Shown: positions 35,570 through 45,230, counted from the stretch's first letter. The stretch: 64,000 bases of DNA from Pseudomonas sp. KU26590 (GCF_026153515.1 NZ_CP110644.1:5025501-5089500), one strand, 5' to 3'. Made by a program: numbers and translations. Notes: generated from the sequence alone by a model not told the origin.

Positions 35570-36018
35570 CTTTCTTACCTCGGTGGAAATGTTGTTGTTT
35601 TATGACCCTGTTGTATCCGCCGATGGCTGCAAAGGCCATTCGACGATGGTCTTACCGACCCCGAGCATAGCGCCGAAAGCAGGTGAAGTGCCCGGTTTCA
35701 GGCAAATCTTCATGTCCCGGCTACGACTAAAGGATCCATAGAACGCGTGCCAGTCACCCGCACAGGGCGATTGTTGCAGTTTTGCTCAACAGACTTTATC
35801 AAAATGGTTTCTATATGAATGCCGGACACCGGCATAGAATCCGTTCCGCCAACACGGCACATGATTGATAACAACAGCTCCCCACACTGGACTGTCAATC
35901 AACTAAACCCACCCGGTCATTATTCGCTTCACCCAGAGCCCCGCAAGGGTTCTGTGCACCCTGCCGACCGCACTTTCTGCGCCGCAGTGTTAATGAAGCA
36001 ACTTAGAGGAACTCAGTA
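35570..36018. other. 449-base divergent region between acs and the DUF2790 gene
   Basis: Contains both promoters. It is AT-rich around 35760-35830. The 66-codon frame at 35819-36019 has no ribosome binding site and I do not regard it as a gene. No repeat or RNA gene is recognised. Confidence 0.45.
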
Positions 36019-36285
36019 ATGAAAGCTGCACTGGTTGTAATGGCTCTTTGTGGTTTCAGCGCCATGGCAATGGCAGAAGAATCCGGCGCGAAAGTGGCCG
36101 CCCAGCAACAACGTGTCGAGGAATACACCTACTCCACCAAGCTGGATATCGCGAAAGTCATTTCGGTGGATGAAGTGCCGAACGTCTGCCAGGTCGTCCC
36201 GCAGCACATGACCTACGACGACTCGAAGGGCAAACGCCACGTGCTTGAGTATCAGGTAATGGGTAACGGTTGCAGCAATGGTTGA
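36019..36285 (+). CDS. DUF2790 periplasmic protein
   Basis: 88 residues; AGAGGAACT precedes the ATG. The signal peptide MKAALVVMALCGFSAMAMA is cleaved before EESGA. The mature part (LDIAKVISVDEVPNVCQVVP...MTYDDSKGKRHVLEYQVMG) matches the small DUF2790 family, found almost only in Pseudomonas, with two Cys that could form a disulfide. Function unknown; family members are often induced by stress or metals, which I cannot confirm here. Confidence 0.88.
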   Translation: MKAALVVMALCGFSAMAMAEESGAKVAAQQQRVEEYTYSTKLDIAKVISVDEVPNVCQVVPQHMTYDDSKGKRHVLEYQVMGNGCSNG

Positions 36286-36325
36286 GATGACCTGTTTCGC
36301 AATGAATTGAGCGCGCCGCCTACTT

Positions 36326-36415
36326 GTAGGAGCGCGCTTGCCCGCGAAATGCGGTGTACCAGTTTATATATCCGCTAGCAGAATTATCGATTCGCGGGCC
36401 AGCGCGCTCTTACAG
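36326..36415. repeat. REP-type inverted pair
   Basis: 'gtaggagcgcgcttgcccgcgaa' at 36326 and the imperfect inverse 'ttcgcgggccagcgcgctcttacag' ending 36415; converging genes end on both sides (DUF2790 at 36285, phhR at 36429). Confidence 0.85.
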
Positions 36416-36428
36416 TCATAAATAAATA

Positions 36429-37982
36429 TCAGCTCTGACCTATTCCATAGTGCTTCAACTTATTGGCGACCGTTGTATGGGAAACACCCAACCGCTTGCC
36501 TAATAACCGGCTGCTCGGGTGCGCCGCATATAACTGTTCAAGTACTGCTTTCTCGAATCGCCCGACAATATCTTCCAGCCCGCCTTCCAGAGAGAAGTCG
36601 CCCAGTGGTTGGCGCACGCCGTAATCCGGCAGGCGAATATGCTCGGCTTTGACCAGTTTACCGTCGCACAGCGAAACAGCCTGGAACAATACGTTTTCCA
36701 GCTGCCGCACATTGCCGGGCCAGTGGTATTGGCTGAGTCGCTCCATTGCCGCGGGCGCCAGCCGGGGTAAGGTGCAGCCGATCTGCCGGCTGGCCTGATC
36801 GAGGAAGTGCTCAACCAGCGGCACGAGGCCGTCCAGGCAGTCGCGCAGCGGCGGAATATGCAGCGACAGCACGTTGAGCCGGTGGTAGAGGTCCTGGCGA
36901 AACTCACCCCGGGCGCACAGTTCGGACAAGTCCACCTGCGTCGCACAGATGATGCGCACGTCCAGATACACCTCTTCGTCGCTGCCGACCCGTCGGAAGC
37001 AGCCTTCCTGCAAGTAGCGCAGCAGTTTCGCCTGCAACCGCGCACTCATTTCCGCGACGCCGTCGAGAAACAATGTGCCGCCCGAGGTCAGTTCCAGCAG
37101 CCCCAATTTGCCTTCGGCGCGCGCACCTTCGAAGGCGCCAGGTCCGTAGCCGAACAGCTCGGTTTCGGCCATGGATTCGGAGAACCCCGCGCAGTTGAGT
37201 GCCATCATCGGCGACTGGCCGCGGGGGCTGGCCAGGTGACAGGCCCGCGCCAGCAGTTCTTTACCGGTTCCGGTTTCGCCCTCGATCAGCAACGGCGCAT
37301 CCAGCGGCGCCATGCGGCGGGCCTCCCGAACCACCGCGGCCATCACTTTCGAGCTTTGGAAGATGCTGTCGAAGCCGCGCAGCTCCTGCTTGCGCACGTT
37401 ATAGATGTGCTCACCCACCCGGTCCGCGCGGTGCAGCGTCAATACCGCGCCAGCCATGGCTTCGCTGTCTTCGTGCTCGGATTGCAGGGGAGCGATGTCC
37501 GCGAGAAAGATGTCGCCCTTCACTTTCACGCGCAGGCCGTTGATGCGCGAGCGATTGGCGCGCACCAGTTGCGGCAGGTCGAAGTCCTCGGCATAACGGG
37601 ACAGCGGGATGCCCGGCACCTCGTCGACACGCACGCCCAGCAACTGCGCGGCGGCGCGATTCGCCGCAACGATGGAGCCGCCCATGTCGATGGAGAGGAC
37701 GGGGAACTCCAGCGCGCCGAGCAAGGCATTGAGTTCCATGTGCCGACGCTCGCTAGGCATCAATCCCACACGCTTGACGCCGAACACCCCGGCGATGGTC
37801 TCGAATTTCGGCACCAGCGCCTGGAACTGCAGATTGATCAGGTTCGGGCAACGCAGGTAAATGGCATCGCCATGCTCACCGCCCACTTCGCCGCCGGATA
37901 CGTTGACGCCGTAGGCCACCAGCAGCTCGAGGATGTCGCGCAGGATGCCGACGCGGTTCTGACAATGGACTTTGATACGCAT
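36429..37982 (-). CDS. phhR: TyrR-type regulator of aromatic amino acid catabolism PhhR
   Basis: Activates phhABC in response to phenylalanine/tyrosine. 517 residues: ACT domain (1-70; MRIKVHCQNRVGILRDIL), PAS domain (about 80-185), AAA+ domain (about 205-430) with Walker A GETGTGKE, Walker B TLFLDGV, and a TyrR-type C-terminal helix-turn-helix (SRLLGKRLGVSHTTVANKL). The sigma-54 contact loop reads GAFEGA (282-287) instead of GAFTGA, which fits reports that PhhR works with sigma-70. Divergent from phhA. Confidence 0.96.
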   Translation of the reverse strand: MRIKVHCQNRVGILRDILELLVAYGVNVSGGEVGGEHGDAIYLRCPNLINLQFQALVPKFETIAGVFGVKRVGLMPSERRHMELNALLGALEFPVLSIDMGGSIVAANRAAAQLLGVRVDEVPGIPLSRYAEDFDLPQLVRANRSRINGLRVKVKGDIFLADIAPLQSEHEDSEAMAGAVLTLHRADRVGEHIYNVRKQELRGFDSIFQSSKVMAAVVREARRMAPLDAPLLIEGETGTGKELLARACHLASPRGQSPMMALNCAGFSESMAETELFGYGPGAFEGARAEGKLGLLELTSGGTLFLDGVAEMSARLQAKLLRYLQEGCFRRVGSDEEVYLDVRIICATQVDLSELCARGEFRQDLYHRLNVLSLHIPPLRDCLDGLVPLVEHFLDQASRQIGCTLPRLAPAAMERLSQYHWPGNVRQLENVLFQAVSLCDGKLVKAEHIRLPDYGVRQPLGDFSLEGGLEDIVGRFEKAVLEQLYAAHPSSRLLGKRLGVSHTTVANKLKHYGIGQS

Positions 37983-38150
37983 TGAGGGCTCGTGGAAGTG
38001 GCATCGATTTCGGGTTGGCCCGAGTTTATCGTCAAGAATACGTTACAGCGCAAGGGCTTCATAAACCCGTTCAGCTGTTGCATGACGGCTCGCCCGGCCA
38101 AACGTCACGATTTCTTTACGGATTGCCGGCCCGTGCTCCACGGATTGGGC

Positions 38151-38168
38151 TGTAACCCTGCGTTTCGT
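38151..38168 (+). promoter_or_regulatory. Weak TyrR/PhhR-box candidate upstream of phhA
   Basis: TGTAAC-N6-TTTCGT at 38151-38168 matches TGTAAA-N6-TTTACA at eight of twelve defined positions, in the phhR-phhA divergent region about 90 bases before the phhA ATG. Suggestive only. Confidence 0.25.
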
Positions 38169-38256
38169 AGACGTTGAATCGGCTATCAATAGCGCAATGG
38201 CGCCATGCGCCTACATCGCTTCGCTCCCTACAAGAACAAACCATCAGGAGAGCCCC

Positions 38257-39045
38257 ATGAGTACGCAGTACATCGCCCGCGAGCCAGACGCCACCGGGTT
38301 CATTGATTACTCCGACGCCGAGCACAGCATCTGGAACACCCTCATCACCCGCCAGCTCAAGGTAGTCGAAGGCCGTGCGTGTCAGGCGTATCTGGACGGC
38401 ATCGAGCAGCTCGCCCTGCCCCACGACCGTATTCCGCAGCTCGGCGAGATCAACCGCGTGCTGGGTGCAACCACGGGTTGGCAAGTCGAGCGCGTGCCGG
38501 CGCTGATCCCCTTTCAAACCTTCTTCGAGTTGCTGGCGAGCAAACGATTTCCGGTCGCCACGTTCATTCGCAGCGAAGAAGAACTGGACTACCTGCAAGA
38601 GCCCGACATCTTTCACGAGGTTTTCGGACACTGCCCGTTGCTGACTAACCCCTGGTTTGCAGAATTTACCCACACCTACGGCAAGCTCGGTCTGGCAGCC
38701 AGCAAAGAGCAGCGCGTGTACCTTGCCCGCCTCTACTGGATGACCATCGAATTCGGCCTGGTCGACACGCCCCAAGGGCGCAAGATCTACGGCGGCGGCA
38801 TCCTCTCCTCGCCCAAGGAAACCGTTTACAGCGTGTCATCAACCCCTGAACATCAGCCCTTCGACCCCATTGAAGCCATGCGCACGCCCTATCGCATCGA
38901 CATTCTGCAGCCGGTGTATTTTGTGCTGCCGGACCTCAAGCGTCTGTTCGATCTTGCCCATGAAGACATCATGGGCATGGCCCGCACAGCGGCTGAACGG
39001 GGCCTGCACGCGGCCAAGTTTCCCGCTAAAACGAAAGCCGCCTGA
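38257..39045 (+). CDS. phhA: Phenylalanine 4-monooxygenase
   Basis: Hydroxylates phenylalanine to tyrosine using tetrahydropterin, O2 and non-haem iron. 262 residues, single catalytic domain. The iron ligands H120 and H125 lie in [12 protein letters not shown]; the third, a Glu, is in [14 protein letters not shown]-like [14 protein letters not shown] is also typical. CAGGAGA lies eight bases before the ATG at 38257. First gene of phhABC. Confidence 0.98.
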   Translation: MSTQYIAREPDATGFIDYSDAEHSIWNTLITRQLKVVEGRACQAYLDGIEQLALPHDRIPQLGEINRVLGATTGWQVERVPALIPFQTFFELLASKRFPVATFIRSEEELDYLQEPDIFHEVFGHCPLLTNPWFAEFTHTYGKLGLAASKEQRVYLARLYWMTIEFGLVDTPQGRKIYGGGILSSPKETVYSVSSTPEHQPFDPIEAMRTPYRIDILQPVYFVLPDLKRLFDLAHEDIMGMARTAAERGLHAAKFPAKTKAA

Positions 39046-39095
39046 AACAAATGCTGCCTGACCAAGCAGCCCGAACCCGACCAAGGAACCTCCCG

Positions 39096-39452
39096 ATGAC
39101 CGCTCTCAACCAATCCCAGTGCGAAGCCTGCCGCGCCGACGCCCCACAGGTCAGCGATGCCGAGCTGCCGGACTTGCTCAAGCAGATACCGGACTGGAAC
39201 ATCGAAGTGCGTGACAGCGTCATGCAGCTGGAAAAAGTCTTTCTGTTCAAGAATTTCAAATTTGCGCTGGCGTTTACCAACGCTGTCGGCGAAATTGCCG
39301 AGGCCGAAGGTCACCACCCGGGTCTGCTGACCGAATGGGGCAAAGTGACCGTGACCTGGTGGAGCCACTCCATCAAAGGGCTGCACCGCAACGATTTCAT
39401 CATGGCCTCCCGCACCGACGAGGTGGCCAAAAGCGCCGAGGGCCGTAAGTAA
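39096..39452 (+). CDS. phhB: Pterin-4a-carbinolamine dehydratase
   Basis: Regenerates the pterin cofactor by dehydrating the carbinolamine formed by PhhA; also needed for PhhA stability in P. aeruginosa. 118 residues; active-site motif [21 protein letters not shown]. Follows phhA by 50 bases; its TAA directly abuts the ATG of phhC. Confidence 0.97.
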   Translation: MTALNQSQCEACRADAPQVSDAELPDLLKQIPDWNIEVRDSVMQLEKVFLFKNFKFALAFTNAVGEIAEAEGHHPGLLTEWGKVTVTWWSHSIKGLHRNDFIMASRTDEVAKSAEGRK

Positions 39453-40649
39453 ATGCATTTTTCACAGATCCAGCGCGTACCGGACGATCCCATCCTGGGC
39501 CTGATTCAGGCCTACGCCAAAGACCCGAATCCAAACAAGTTCGACCTGGGCGTGGGCGTGTATAAAGACGCGCAGGGTCTGACCACTATTCCCCGCGCGG
39601 TGAAAATCGCCGAGCAGCGGCTGGTCGACTCGCAGCCCACCAAGAGTTACATCGGTGGCCATGGCGAACCGCGTTTCGGCACGCTGATCTGTGAGCTGGT
39701 CATGGGCGCCGATTCGCCGCTGATCGCCAGCAAACGCGTCGGCGCCACCCAGACACCTGGCGGCACCGGCGCGCTGCGTTTGAGCGCCGACTTCATTGCC
39801 AACTGCCTGCCGGGCAAGGGCATCTGGCTGAGCGATCCGACCTGGCCGATTCACGAAACCATCTACGCCGCGGCGGGCCTGAAGGTCAGTCACTATCCCT
39901 ACGTGGGCAGCGACAACAAGCTCAATGTGCCGGCCATGCTGGAGACGTTGAAGACCATTCCCGAGGGCGATGTTGTCCTGCTGCATGCGTGCTGCCACAA
40001 CCCGACCGGGTTTGATCTGTCCCAGGATGACTGGCAAGCGGTGCTGGAAATCGTCAAGCAACGCAACCTGCTGCCGCTGATCGACTTCGCGTATCAGGGT
40101 TTTGGCGATGGTCTCGAGGAGGACGCGTGGGCGGTTCGCCTGTTCGCCGGCGCGCTGCCTGAGCTGCTGATCACCAGTTCGTGCTCGAAAAACTTCGGTC
40201 TGTACCGCGAGCGCACCGGCGCCTTGCTGGTCTGCGCCGACACCACCGAGAAGCTGATGGATGTGCGCAGTCAGCTGTCGGCGACGGCCCGTAATCTGTG
40301 GTCGAACCCGCCGGATCATGGCGCCGCCGTGGTCGCCGAGATTCTGGGCGATCCTGAACTGAAAGCCCTGTGGGCTGAAGAAGTGGAAGAAATGCGCAGC
40401 CGCATTGCGCAACTTCGGGTGGGGCTGGTCGAGGCACTGACACCGCTGGGTCTGGGTGAACGCTTCGCCCACATTAGCGTGCAGCGCGGCATGTTTTCCT
40501 ACACCGGCATGAACGACCACCAGGTGGCGCGTCTGCGCAACGAGCACAGCGTGTACATGGTGGCGGCGGGTCGAGCCAACGTCGCGGGGATTGACGCGAC
40601 GCGGCTGGACGAACTGGCAGCGGCGTTTGCGGCAGTTTGCAGGGACTGA
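39453..40649 (+). CDS. phhC: Aromatic amino acid aminotransferase
   Basis: Transaminates tyrosine/phenylalanine to feed homogentisate degradation. 398 residues, class I aminotransferase (TyrB/AspC type): DLGVGVYKD, ACCHNPTGFDLS, LIDFAYQGFGDG, PLP lysine in SSCSKNFGLYRERTG, and the substrate-binding Arg in VAAGRANVAGI. Third gene of the operon, start immediately after the phhB stop codon. Confidence 0.97.
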   Translation: MHFSQIQRVPDDPILGLIQAYAKDPNPNKFDLGVGVYKDAQGLTTIPRAVKIAEQRLVDSQPTKSYIGGHGEPRFGTLICELVMGADSPLIASKRVGATQTPGGTGALRLSADFIANCLPGKGIWLSDPTWPIHETIYAAAGLKVSHYPYVGSDNKLNVPAMLETLKTIPEGDVVLLHACCHNPTGFDLSQDDWQAVLEIVKQRNLLPLIDFAYQGFGDGLEEDAWAVRLFAGALPELLITSSCSKNFGLYRERTGALLVCADTTEKLMDVRSQLSATARNLWSNPPDHGAAVVAEILGDPELKALWAEEVEEMRSRIAQLRVGLVEALTPLGLGERFAHISVQRGMFSYTGMNDHQVARLRNEHSVYMVAAGRANVAGIDATRLDELAAAFAAVCRD

Positions 40650-40685
40650 ACCATCGTCGCTGCGTGCAAGCGATCGAGGTGGCGC

Positions 40686-40770
40686 TGCAACTTGCTTGCG
40701 AAAAGGCCGGTACGTTCACTCGATCTCCAGGGTTCGAGCGGGCGTCTTCGCGAGCAAGTTCGCTCCCACA
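40686..40770. repeat. Degenerate REP-type inverted pair
   Basis: 'gcaacttgcttgcgaaaag' near 40686 and 'cttcgcgagcaagttcgctccca' near 40746-40768 are inverted relatives of the 'cttgc.cgcgaa' class. They lie 40 bases after the phhC stop. Confidence 0.6.
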
Positions 40771-40927
40771 GGCTCGCGCGTGTTCGTGTTGTAGGAACCC
40801 ATGCTCACTACATGACCAGCGGCCCGCATTTAAAAGTCTGATTGTCATTTGTACTGCTGTATCCTCCCTGAGCGTTCTCGGACGCGCTGTTCAATTCAGC
40901 CGCAACACACTTGTGAGGAGCGACGAT

Positions 40928-41065
40928 ATGCATGAAATCCCGAACTTCCCCTTCCCAAGCCAACCGCAGCAAAGTGCAGCAGCCCGCCAGGAACTCGGTC
41001 AGCCGATCGAGATGAAAGCCAGCGGTAAAAGCAACGACAGCAGCAAAGCCCAACGCCCGCGCTGA
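40928..41065 (+). CDS. Predicted 45-residue basic/polar small protein
   Basis: GAGGAG stands nine bases before an ATG opening a 45-codon frame (MHEIPNFPFPSQPQQSAAAR... KASGKSNDSSKAQRPR). Rich in Pro, Gln, Ser and Lys, probably disordered, with no membrane segment. No homologue recognised. The strong binding site and isolated position make it a plausible gene; it could also be a leader. Confidence 0.45.
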   Translation: MHEIPNFPFPSQPQQSAAARQELGQPIEMKASGKSNDSSKAQRPR

Positions 41066-41294
41066 AGGCTGACTTTCAGCCCCTATGGAAGAGCGTCTTC
41101 AAGGTGTATTTCCATAAGGGCTGAATCATTCGCGACAGGCTTCATCTCTGCATGACCCCGTACCCAGATCCACCTATCCGCTACTGCCATGAACCGCCGA
41201 GCCTCGTTATCATGTGCCCTCGCGCGGATTCAAGCGTCTACGCTTCAACCTGATCGCCCCCTCGCTATTCTTTCTCCGTCGTAACCGTGGATCT

Positions 41295-42515
41295 ATGCCC
41301 ATGCCAGACGCTTCGAGCGCTGCCCCTCAACGTCCTATGGCTGTCACGCTGCAGGTTGTTTCCATCGTGCTGTTCACCTTCATCGGCTACCTGAACATCG
41401 GTATCCCGCTGGCCGTATTGCCTGGCTATGTGCACACCGACCTTGGCTTCGGCGCCGTAGCTGCCGGGCTGGTGATCAGCGTGCAATACCTCGCGACACT
41501 GCTCAGCCGCCCCTACGCCGGGCGCTTCATCGACACCCGAGGCCCGAAGAAAGCGGTGATCATCGGCCTGTTCGGCTGCGGGTTGAGCGGCGTGTTCATG
41601 CTCCTCGCCGACTGGCTCGACGCCTGGCCAATGGTCAGCCTGATCAGCCTGTTCGTGGGCCGACTGGTGCTCGGCAGCGCGGAAAGCCTGGTTGGCTCGG
41701 GGTCCATTGGCTGGGGCATCGGCCGCGTCGGCGCTGCCAATACGGCGAAAGTGATTTCATGGAACGGCATCGCCAGCTACGGCGCACTGGCCATCGGCGC
41801 GCCCGTGGGGGTGTTGCTGGTCAACGCGCTGGGGCTGTGGAGCATGGGCATCAGCATCATGCTGCTGGCGGCGCTGGGGATTTCCCTGGCCTGGAAGAAA
41901 ACCCCGGCACCGCTGGTGCATGGCGAGCGCTTGCCGTTCCTGCACGTGCTTGGCCGCGTGCTGCCCCATGGCACCGGGCTGGCGCTGGGTTCGATCGGCT
42001 TCGGCACCATCGCGACGTTCATCACGCTGTATTACGCCAGCCACACCTGGCCCAATGCGGTGTTGTGCCTGAGCCTGTTCGGCGCCTGCTTTATCGGCGC
42101 ACGCCTGCTGTTCGGCAGCCTGATCAACCGCATCGGCGGCTTCCGCGTGGCGATTGCCTGCCTGTCAGTGGAGACCTTGGGGTTGCTGCTGCTGTGGCTG
42201 GCGCCAAACCCGAATCTGGCGTTGGCCGGTGCGGCACTGACCGGCTTTGGCTTCTCACTGGTGTTCCCGGCGCTCGGTGTTGAAGCGGTGAATCTGGTGC
42301 CGCCGGCCAGTCGCGGTGCGGCGGTGGGGGCTTATTCGCTGTTCATCGACCTGTCGCTGGGGATTACCGGGCCGGTGGCAGGCGCCGTGGCAGCAGGTTT
42401 CGGCTTTGCGTCGATCTTCCTGTTTGCCGCGCTGGCTTCACTGAGCGGAGTGGGGCTGAGCGTCTATCTGTACAAGCATGCGAAAAGGACGCGGGAAAAG
42501 CCGGCGGCGCTGTGA
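41295..42515 (+). CDS. MFS transporter, YfcJ/YhhS-like
   Basis: 406-residue major facilitator with twelve predicted helices: [36 protein letters not shown] (loop 2-3 signature), and [16 protein letters not shown]. It resembles the UPF0226 (YfcJ/YhhS) group of uncharacterised efflux proteins. Start at ATG 41295 or 41301, both without a strong binding site; the frame is open 27 codons further. Substrate unknown; not obviously linked to its neighbours. Confidence 0.88.
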   Translation: MPMPDASSAAPQRPMAVTLQVVSIVLFTFIGYLNIGIPLAVLPGYVHTDLGFGAVAAGLVISVQYLATLLSRPYAGRFIDTRGPKKAVIIGLFGCGLSGVFMLLADWLDAWPMVSLISLFVGRLVLGSAESLVGSGSIGWGIGRVGAANTAKVISWNGIASYGALAIGAPVGVLLVNALGLWSMGISIMLLAALGISLAWKKTPAPLVHGERLPFLHVLGRVLPHGTGLALGSIGFGTIATFITLYYASHTWPNAVLCLSLFGACFIGARLLFGSLINRIGGFRVAIACLSVETLGLLLLWLAPNPNLALAGAALTGFGFSLVFPALGVEAVNLVPPASRGAAVGAYSLFIDLSLGITGPVAGAVAAGFGFASIFLFAALASLSGVGLSVYLYKHAKRTREKPAAL

Positions 42516-42540
42516 CGCTGCTGCGTTGTCTGGCTTGACG

Positions 42541-42797
42541 CGTTCGCCAGCAAGCCGGCTCCTACGGTGGGTCGGCGTCAAACCCCAAGTCCCGAGTGCA
42601 TGCAAATCTGAGCCAGCTTGCTGGCGAACGCGGTGGGTCTGCAACGGCAGTGTTGTTTGAGCCGACGTATTCGCGGGCAAGCGCGCTCCTACAGTGAGTC
42701 GGCGTCAACAGTGAGTCGGCGTCTAACCCCAAGTCCCGAGTGCATGCAAATCCGTAGGAGCCGGCTTGCTGGCGAACGCGGTGGGTCTGCAACGGCT
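42541..42797. repeat. REP cluster with a direct duplication
   Basis: Contains 'cgccagcaagccggctcctac' (42546-42566), 'gcttgctggcgaa', 'tcgcgggcaagcgcgctcctac' (about 42671-42692) and 'gtaggagccggcttgctggcgaa' (about 42754-42776). A spacer of about 80 bases ('gtcggcgt...aaccccaagtcccgagtgcatgcaaatc...ggtgggtctgcaacggc') occurs twice, at 42571-42648 and 42715-42796. Confidence 0.8.
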
Positions 42798-42822
42798 AAT
42801 GCCAGCTGCCCCCACACGATGA

Positions 42823-43242
42823 TCAAAAATCCACCTTGCCCCGCCCTGCCTTGATCGACCCGCGCTTGGTCTTTAATTCCAGCCGGCGGGTCTTCGAGCC
42901 CAGGGTCGGCTTGGTCGGCCGGCGCTTCTTCTCGACCTTCCCCGCACTGATGATCAGCTCGCTCAGGCGTTCCAGCGCATCGGCACGGTTCTGCTCCTGC
43001 GTCCGGTATTGCTGCGCCTTGATGACCAGCACGCCGTCGCTGGTGATGCGGCTGTCACGCAGCGCCAGCAGGCGTTCCTTGTAGAACGGCGGCAGCGACG
43101 AGGCGTTGATGTCGAAGCGCAGGTGCATGGCGCTGGACACCTTGTTGACGTTCTGACCACCCGCACCCTGCGCACGGATGGCGGTCAGCTCGACGTCGCT
43201 GTCCGGCAGATGGATGTTGTTGGAGATGATCAGCATGGGCAT
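42823..43242 (-). CDS. arfB: Ribosome rescue factor ArfB (YaeJ), codon-independent peptidyl-tRNA hydrolase
   Basis: Frees ribosomes stalled on mRNAs without a stop codon. 139 residues, RF-1-like domain with the catalytic GGQ in [16 protein letters not shown], and the basic C-terminal tail ([20 protein letters not shown]...) that enters the empty mRNA channel. Closely matches E. coli YaeJ length and motifs. The start may be ATG 43242, or ATG 43236, which gives the family-typical MLIISN N-terminus. Confidence 0.95.
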   Translation of the reverse strand: MPMLIISNNIHLPDSDVELTAIRAQGAGGQNVNKVSSAMHLRFDINASSLPPFYKERLLALRDSRITSDGVLVIKAQQYRTQEQNRADALERLSELIISAGKVEKKRRPTKPTLGSKTRRLELKTKRGSIKAGRGKVDF

Positions 43243-43289
43243 CTATGTCCTGGTACGAAGCCGCCGTGACGTCACCGGCGGCACTCGCC

Positions 43290-44714
43290 TTACTTGATGA
43301 TCGACGTGCGCTGGGCCATCGACTCGCTGTTGGCCCGGCGCTTGTTCTTGATCACATAAAACGCCCACATCGCCGCCAGCCAGACCGGGATCGCGTACAC
43401 CGAAATCCGGATGCCGGGAATCATCAGCATGATCGCAAGAATCAGCACCACAAACGCCAGACAGAAGTAATTGCCGTACGGGTACCACAGCGCCTTGAAC
43501 AGCGGCTGCTGGCCGATCCGGTTCAGGTGTTCACGGAACTTGAGGTGCGAATAGCTGATCATCGCCCAGTTGATCACCAACGTGGCGACCACCAGCGACA
43601 TCAACAGCTCGAGGGCGTTTTGCGGCATCAGGTAGTTGAGCAGCACGGCAATCAGCGTCACCGCCGCCGACACCAGAATCGCCCGCACCGGGACGCCACG
43701 GCTGTCGACCCGCGCCAGTGACTGCGGCGCATCACCCTGCTCGGCCATGCCAAACAACATGCGCGCGTTGCAATAGGTGCCGCTGTTGTAGACCGACAAG
43801 GCCGCCGTCAGCACGACGAAGTTGAGAATGTGCGCCGCCGTGGTACTGCCCAGCATCGAGAACACATGCACGAACGGGCTGCCGCTGTAGGCATCGCCAG
43901 ACGCATTGAGGTCAATCAGCAAGGCGTCCCACGGCGTCAGCGACAGCAGCACCACCAGCGAGCCAATGTAGAAAATCAGAATCCGGTAGATGACCTGGTT
44001 GATGGCCTTGGGAATGATGGTGCGCGGTTGGTCCGCTTCGGCTGCGGTGAAGCCGAGCATTTCCAGGCCGCCGAAGGAGAACATGATGAACGCCAGCGCC
44101 ATGACCAGCCCGCTCACGCCATGGGGGAAGAAGCCGCCCCGATCCCACAGGTTGCTCACCGACGCTTGCGGGCCACCGTCGCCACTGACCAGCAGATAGC
44201 TGCCCAGAGCGATCATCCCCAGAATCGCCACCACCTTGATGATCGCGAACCAGAATTCAGCCTCGCCAAAGACCTTCACGTTGGCCAGGTTGATGACGTT
44301 GATCATCACGAAGAACACCGCCGCCGATGCCCACGCCGGGACCTCCGGCCACCAGTACTGGATGTATTTGCCGACGGCGGTCAGTTCGGACATGCCCACC
44401 AGAATGTACAGAACCCAGCAGTTCCAGCCCGACAGAAAGCCGGCAAAGCCACCCCAGTAGTTGTGGGCAAAATGGCTGAACGATCCGGCCACCGGCTCTT
44501 CGACGATCATTTCGCCCAGCTGGCGCATGATCATGAAGGCGATGAAGCCGCAGACGGCGTAGCCAAGGATCATCGACGGGCCAGCGGACTTCAGCACCCC
44601 TGCCGAGCCCAGGAACAAACCCGTGCCAATTGCTCCACCGAGGGCGATCAGCTGGATGTGACGGTTCTTCAGACCACGCTTCAAGTCACCCGAATGGGAC
44701 ATGTTTTCACTCAT
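43290..44714 (-). CDS. aroP: Aromatic amino acid permease, AroP type (APC family)
   Basis: Proton-driven inner-membrane importer, 474 residues, twelve predicted helices. N-terminal RGLKNRHIQLIALGGAIGTG and EEPVAGSFSHFAHNYWGG are APC amino acid transporter signatures; the sequence is nearest AroP/PheP. The ATG at 44714 is preceded by AAGGTGG; the ORF could be extended two codons to a TTG. Its vicinity to phhABC supports phenylalanine/tyrosine as substrates; substrate choice is inferred. Confidence 0.9.
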   Translation of the reverse strand: MSENMSHSGDLKRGLKNRHIQLIALGGAIGTGLFLGSAGVLKSAGPSMILGYAVCGFIAFMIMRQLGEMIVEEPVAGSFSHFAHNYWGGFAGFLSGWNCWVLYILVGMSELTAVGKYIQYWWPEVPAWASAAVFFVMINVINLANVKVFGEAEFWFAIIKVVAILGMIALGSYLLVSGDGGPQASVSNLWDRGGFFPHGVSGLVMALAFIMFSFGGLEMLGFTAAEADQPRTIIPKAINQVIYRILIFYIGSLVVLLSLTPWDALLIDLNASGDAYSGSPFVHVFSMLGSTTAAHILNFVVLTAALSVYNSGTYCNARMLFGMAEQGDAPQSLARVDSRGVPVRAILVSAAVTLIAVLLNYLMPQNALELLMSLVVATLVINWAMISYSHLKFREHLNRIGQQPLFKALWYPYGNYFCLAFVVLILAIMLMIPGIRISVYAIPVWLAAMWAFYVIKNKRRANSESMAQRTSIIK

Positions 44715-44930
44715 TGGCAAACCACCTTGGCGCGCTTGTCTGTGACGGAATCTAACCCGACGCGCTCATGACGCGCCGGAGGGAAACGGGGTGGGTAACC
44801 CCGAGGGTTGGCGTTCATACGCCGGTGGATCACAGAAAAAACGGGCGCGCATTGTACACCGCTGACATGCAGTTTGGCGGCGAAAGAATTCCTGGCTGGC
44901 GCTGTTCTCACAGGATGTGAGCGGCTTGTT

Positions 44931-44956
44931 TGTAGGACCGGCTTCAGCCGGGAAGC
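44931..44956. repeat. Single REP-type palindrome
   Basis: 'tgtaggaccggcttcagccgggaagc', one unit of the class seen at 18496-18641 and 55481-55732, without an inverted partner. Confidence 0.75.
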
Positions 44957-45054
44957 TGTTCTTAACAGACACCCGACACAATTCTGTCGCAAAAATAATT
45001 CACCGAAATCAAAAGCGCCCTAACGTTGTTTTCGCTGCAAGTTTCGACAATTCC

Positions 45055-45086
45055 GGCGAAATGCCAGCATTTGTCGCCGTTTTTTT
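45055..45086 (+). terminator. Terminator-like hairpin upstream of the peptide gene
   Basis: GGCGAAATGC (45055-45064) pairs with GCATTTGTCGCC (45067-45078; two-base bulge), followed by GTTTTTTT. No rightward gene ends here, so it is either the end of an unannotated RNA or an attenuator in the leader of the gene at 45231. Confidence 0.55.
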
Positions 45087-45230
45087 ACTTTGCAACAGTC
45101 TGACTATTGCACTAGTTTTTTCAGTGCTTGCTGGCCACGAAGGTCAGTGTGCTTCCATGACGAGGCCCAAGGCTCAGCCCTTTCGTCCTCGCTGCATTCG
45201 GCAAGTACGTCATTCTCAGGAGATTCACCT

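Larger units (their letters stand above)
44715..45230. other. 516-base region upstream of the small peptide gene
   Basis: Holds the aroP promoter, a single REP unit (44931-44956) and a terminator-like hairpin (45055-45086). The 45090-45140 stretch (tttgcaacagtctgactattgcactag) is AT-rich and may carry the promoter for the peptide gene. No coding frame supported. Confidence 0.5.

Noticed and set aside
35819..36019. 66-codon frame before the DUF2790 gene
   Set aside because: No ribosome binding site; it runs through the likely promoter of the next gene.
41214..41294. Upstream extension of the MFS gene
   Set aside because: The added residues are not hydrophobic or family-like, and no binding site exists before 41214.
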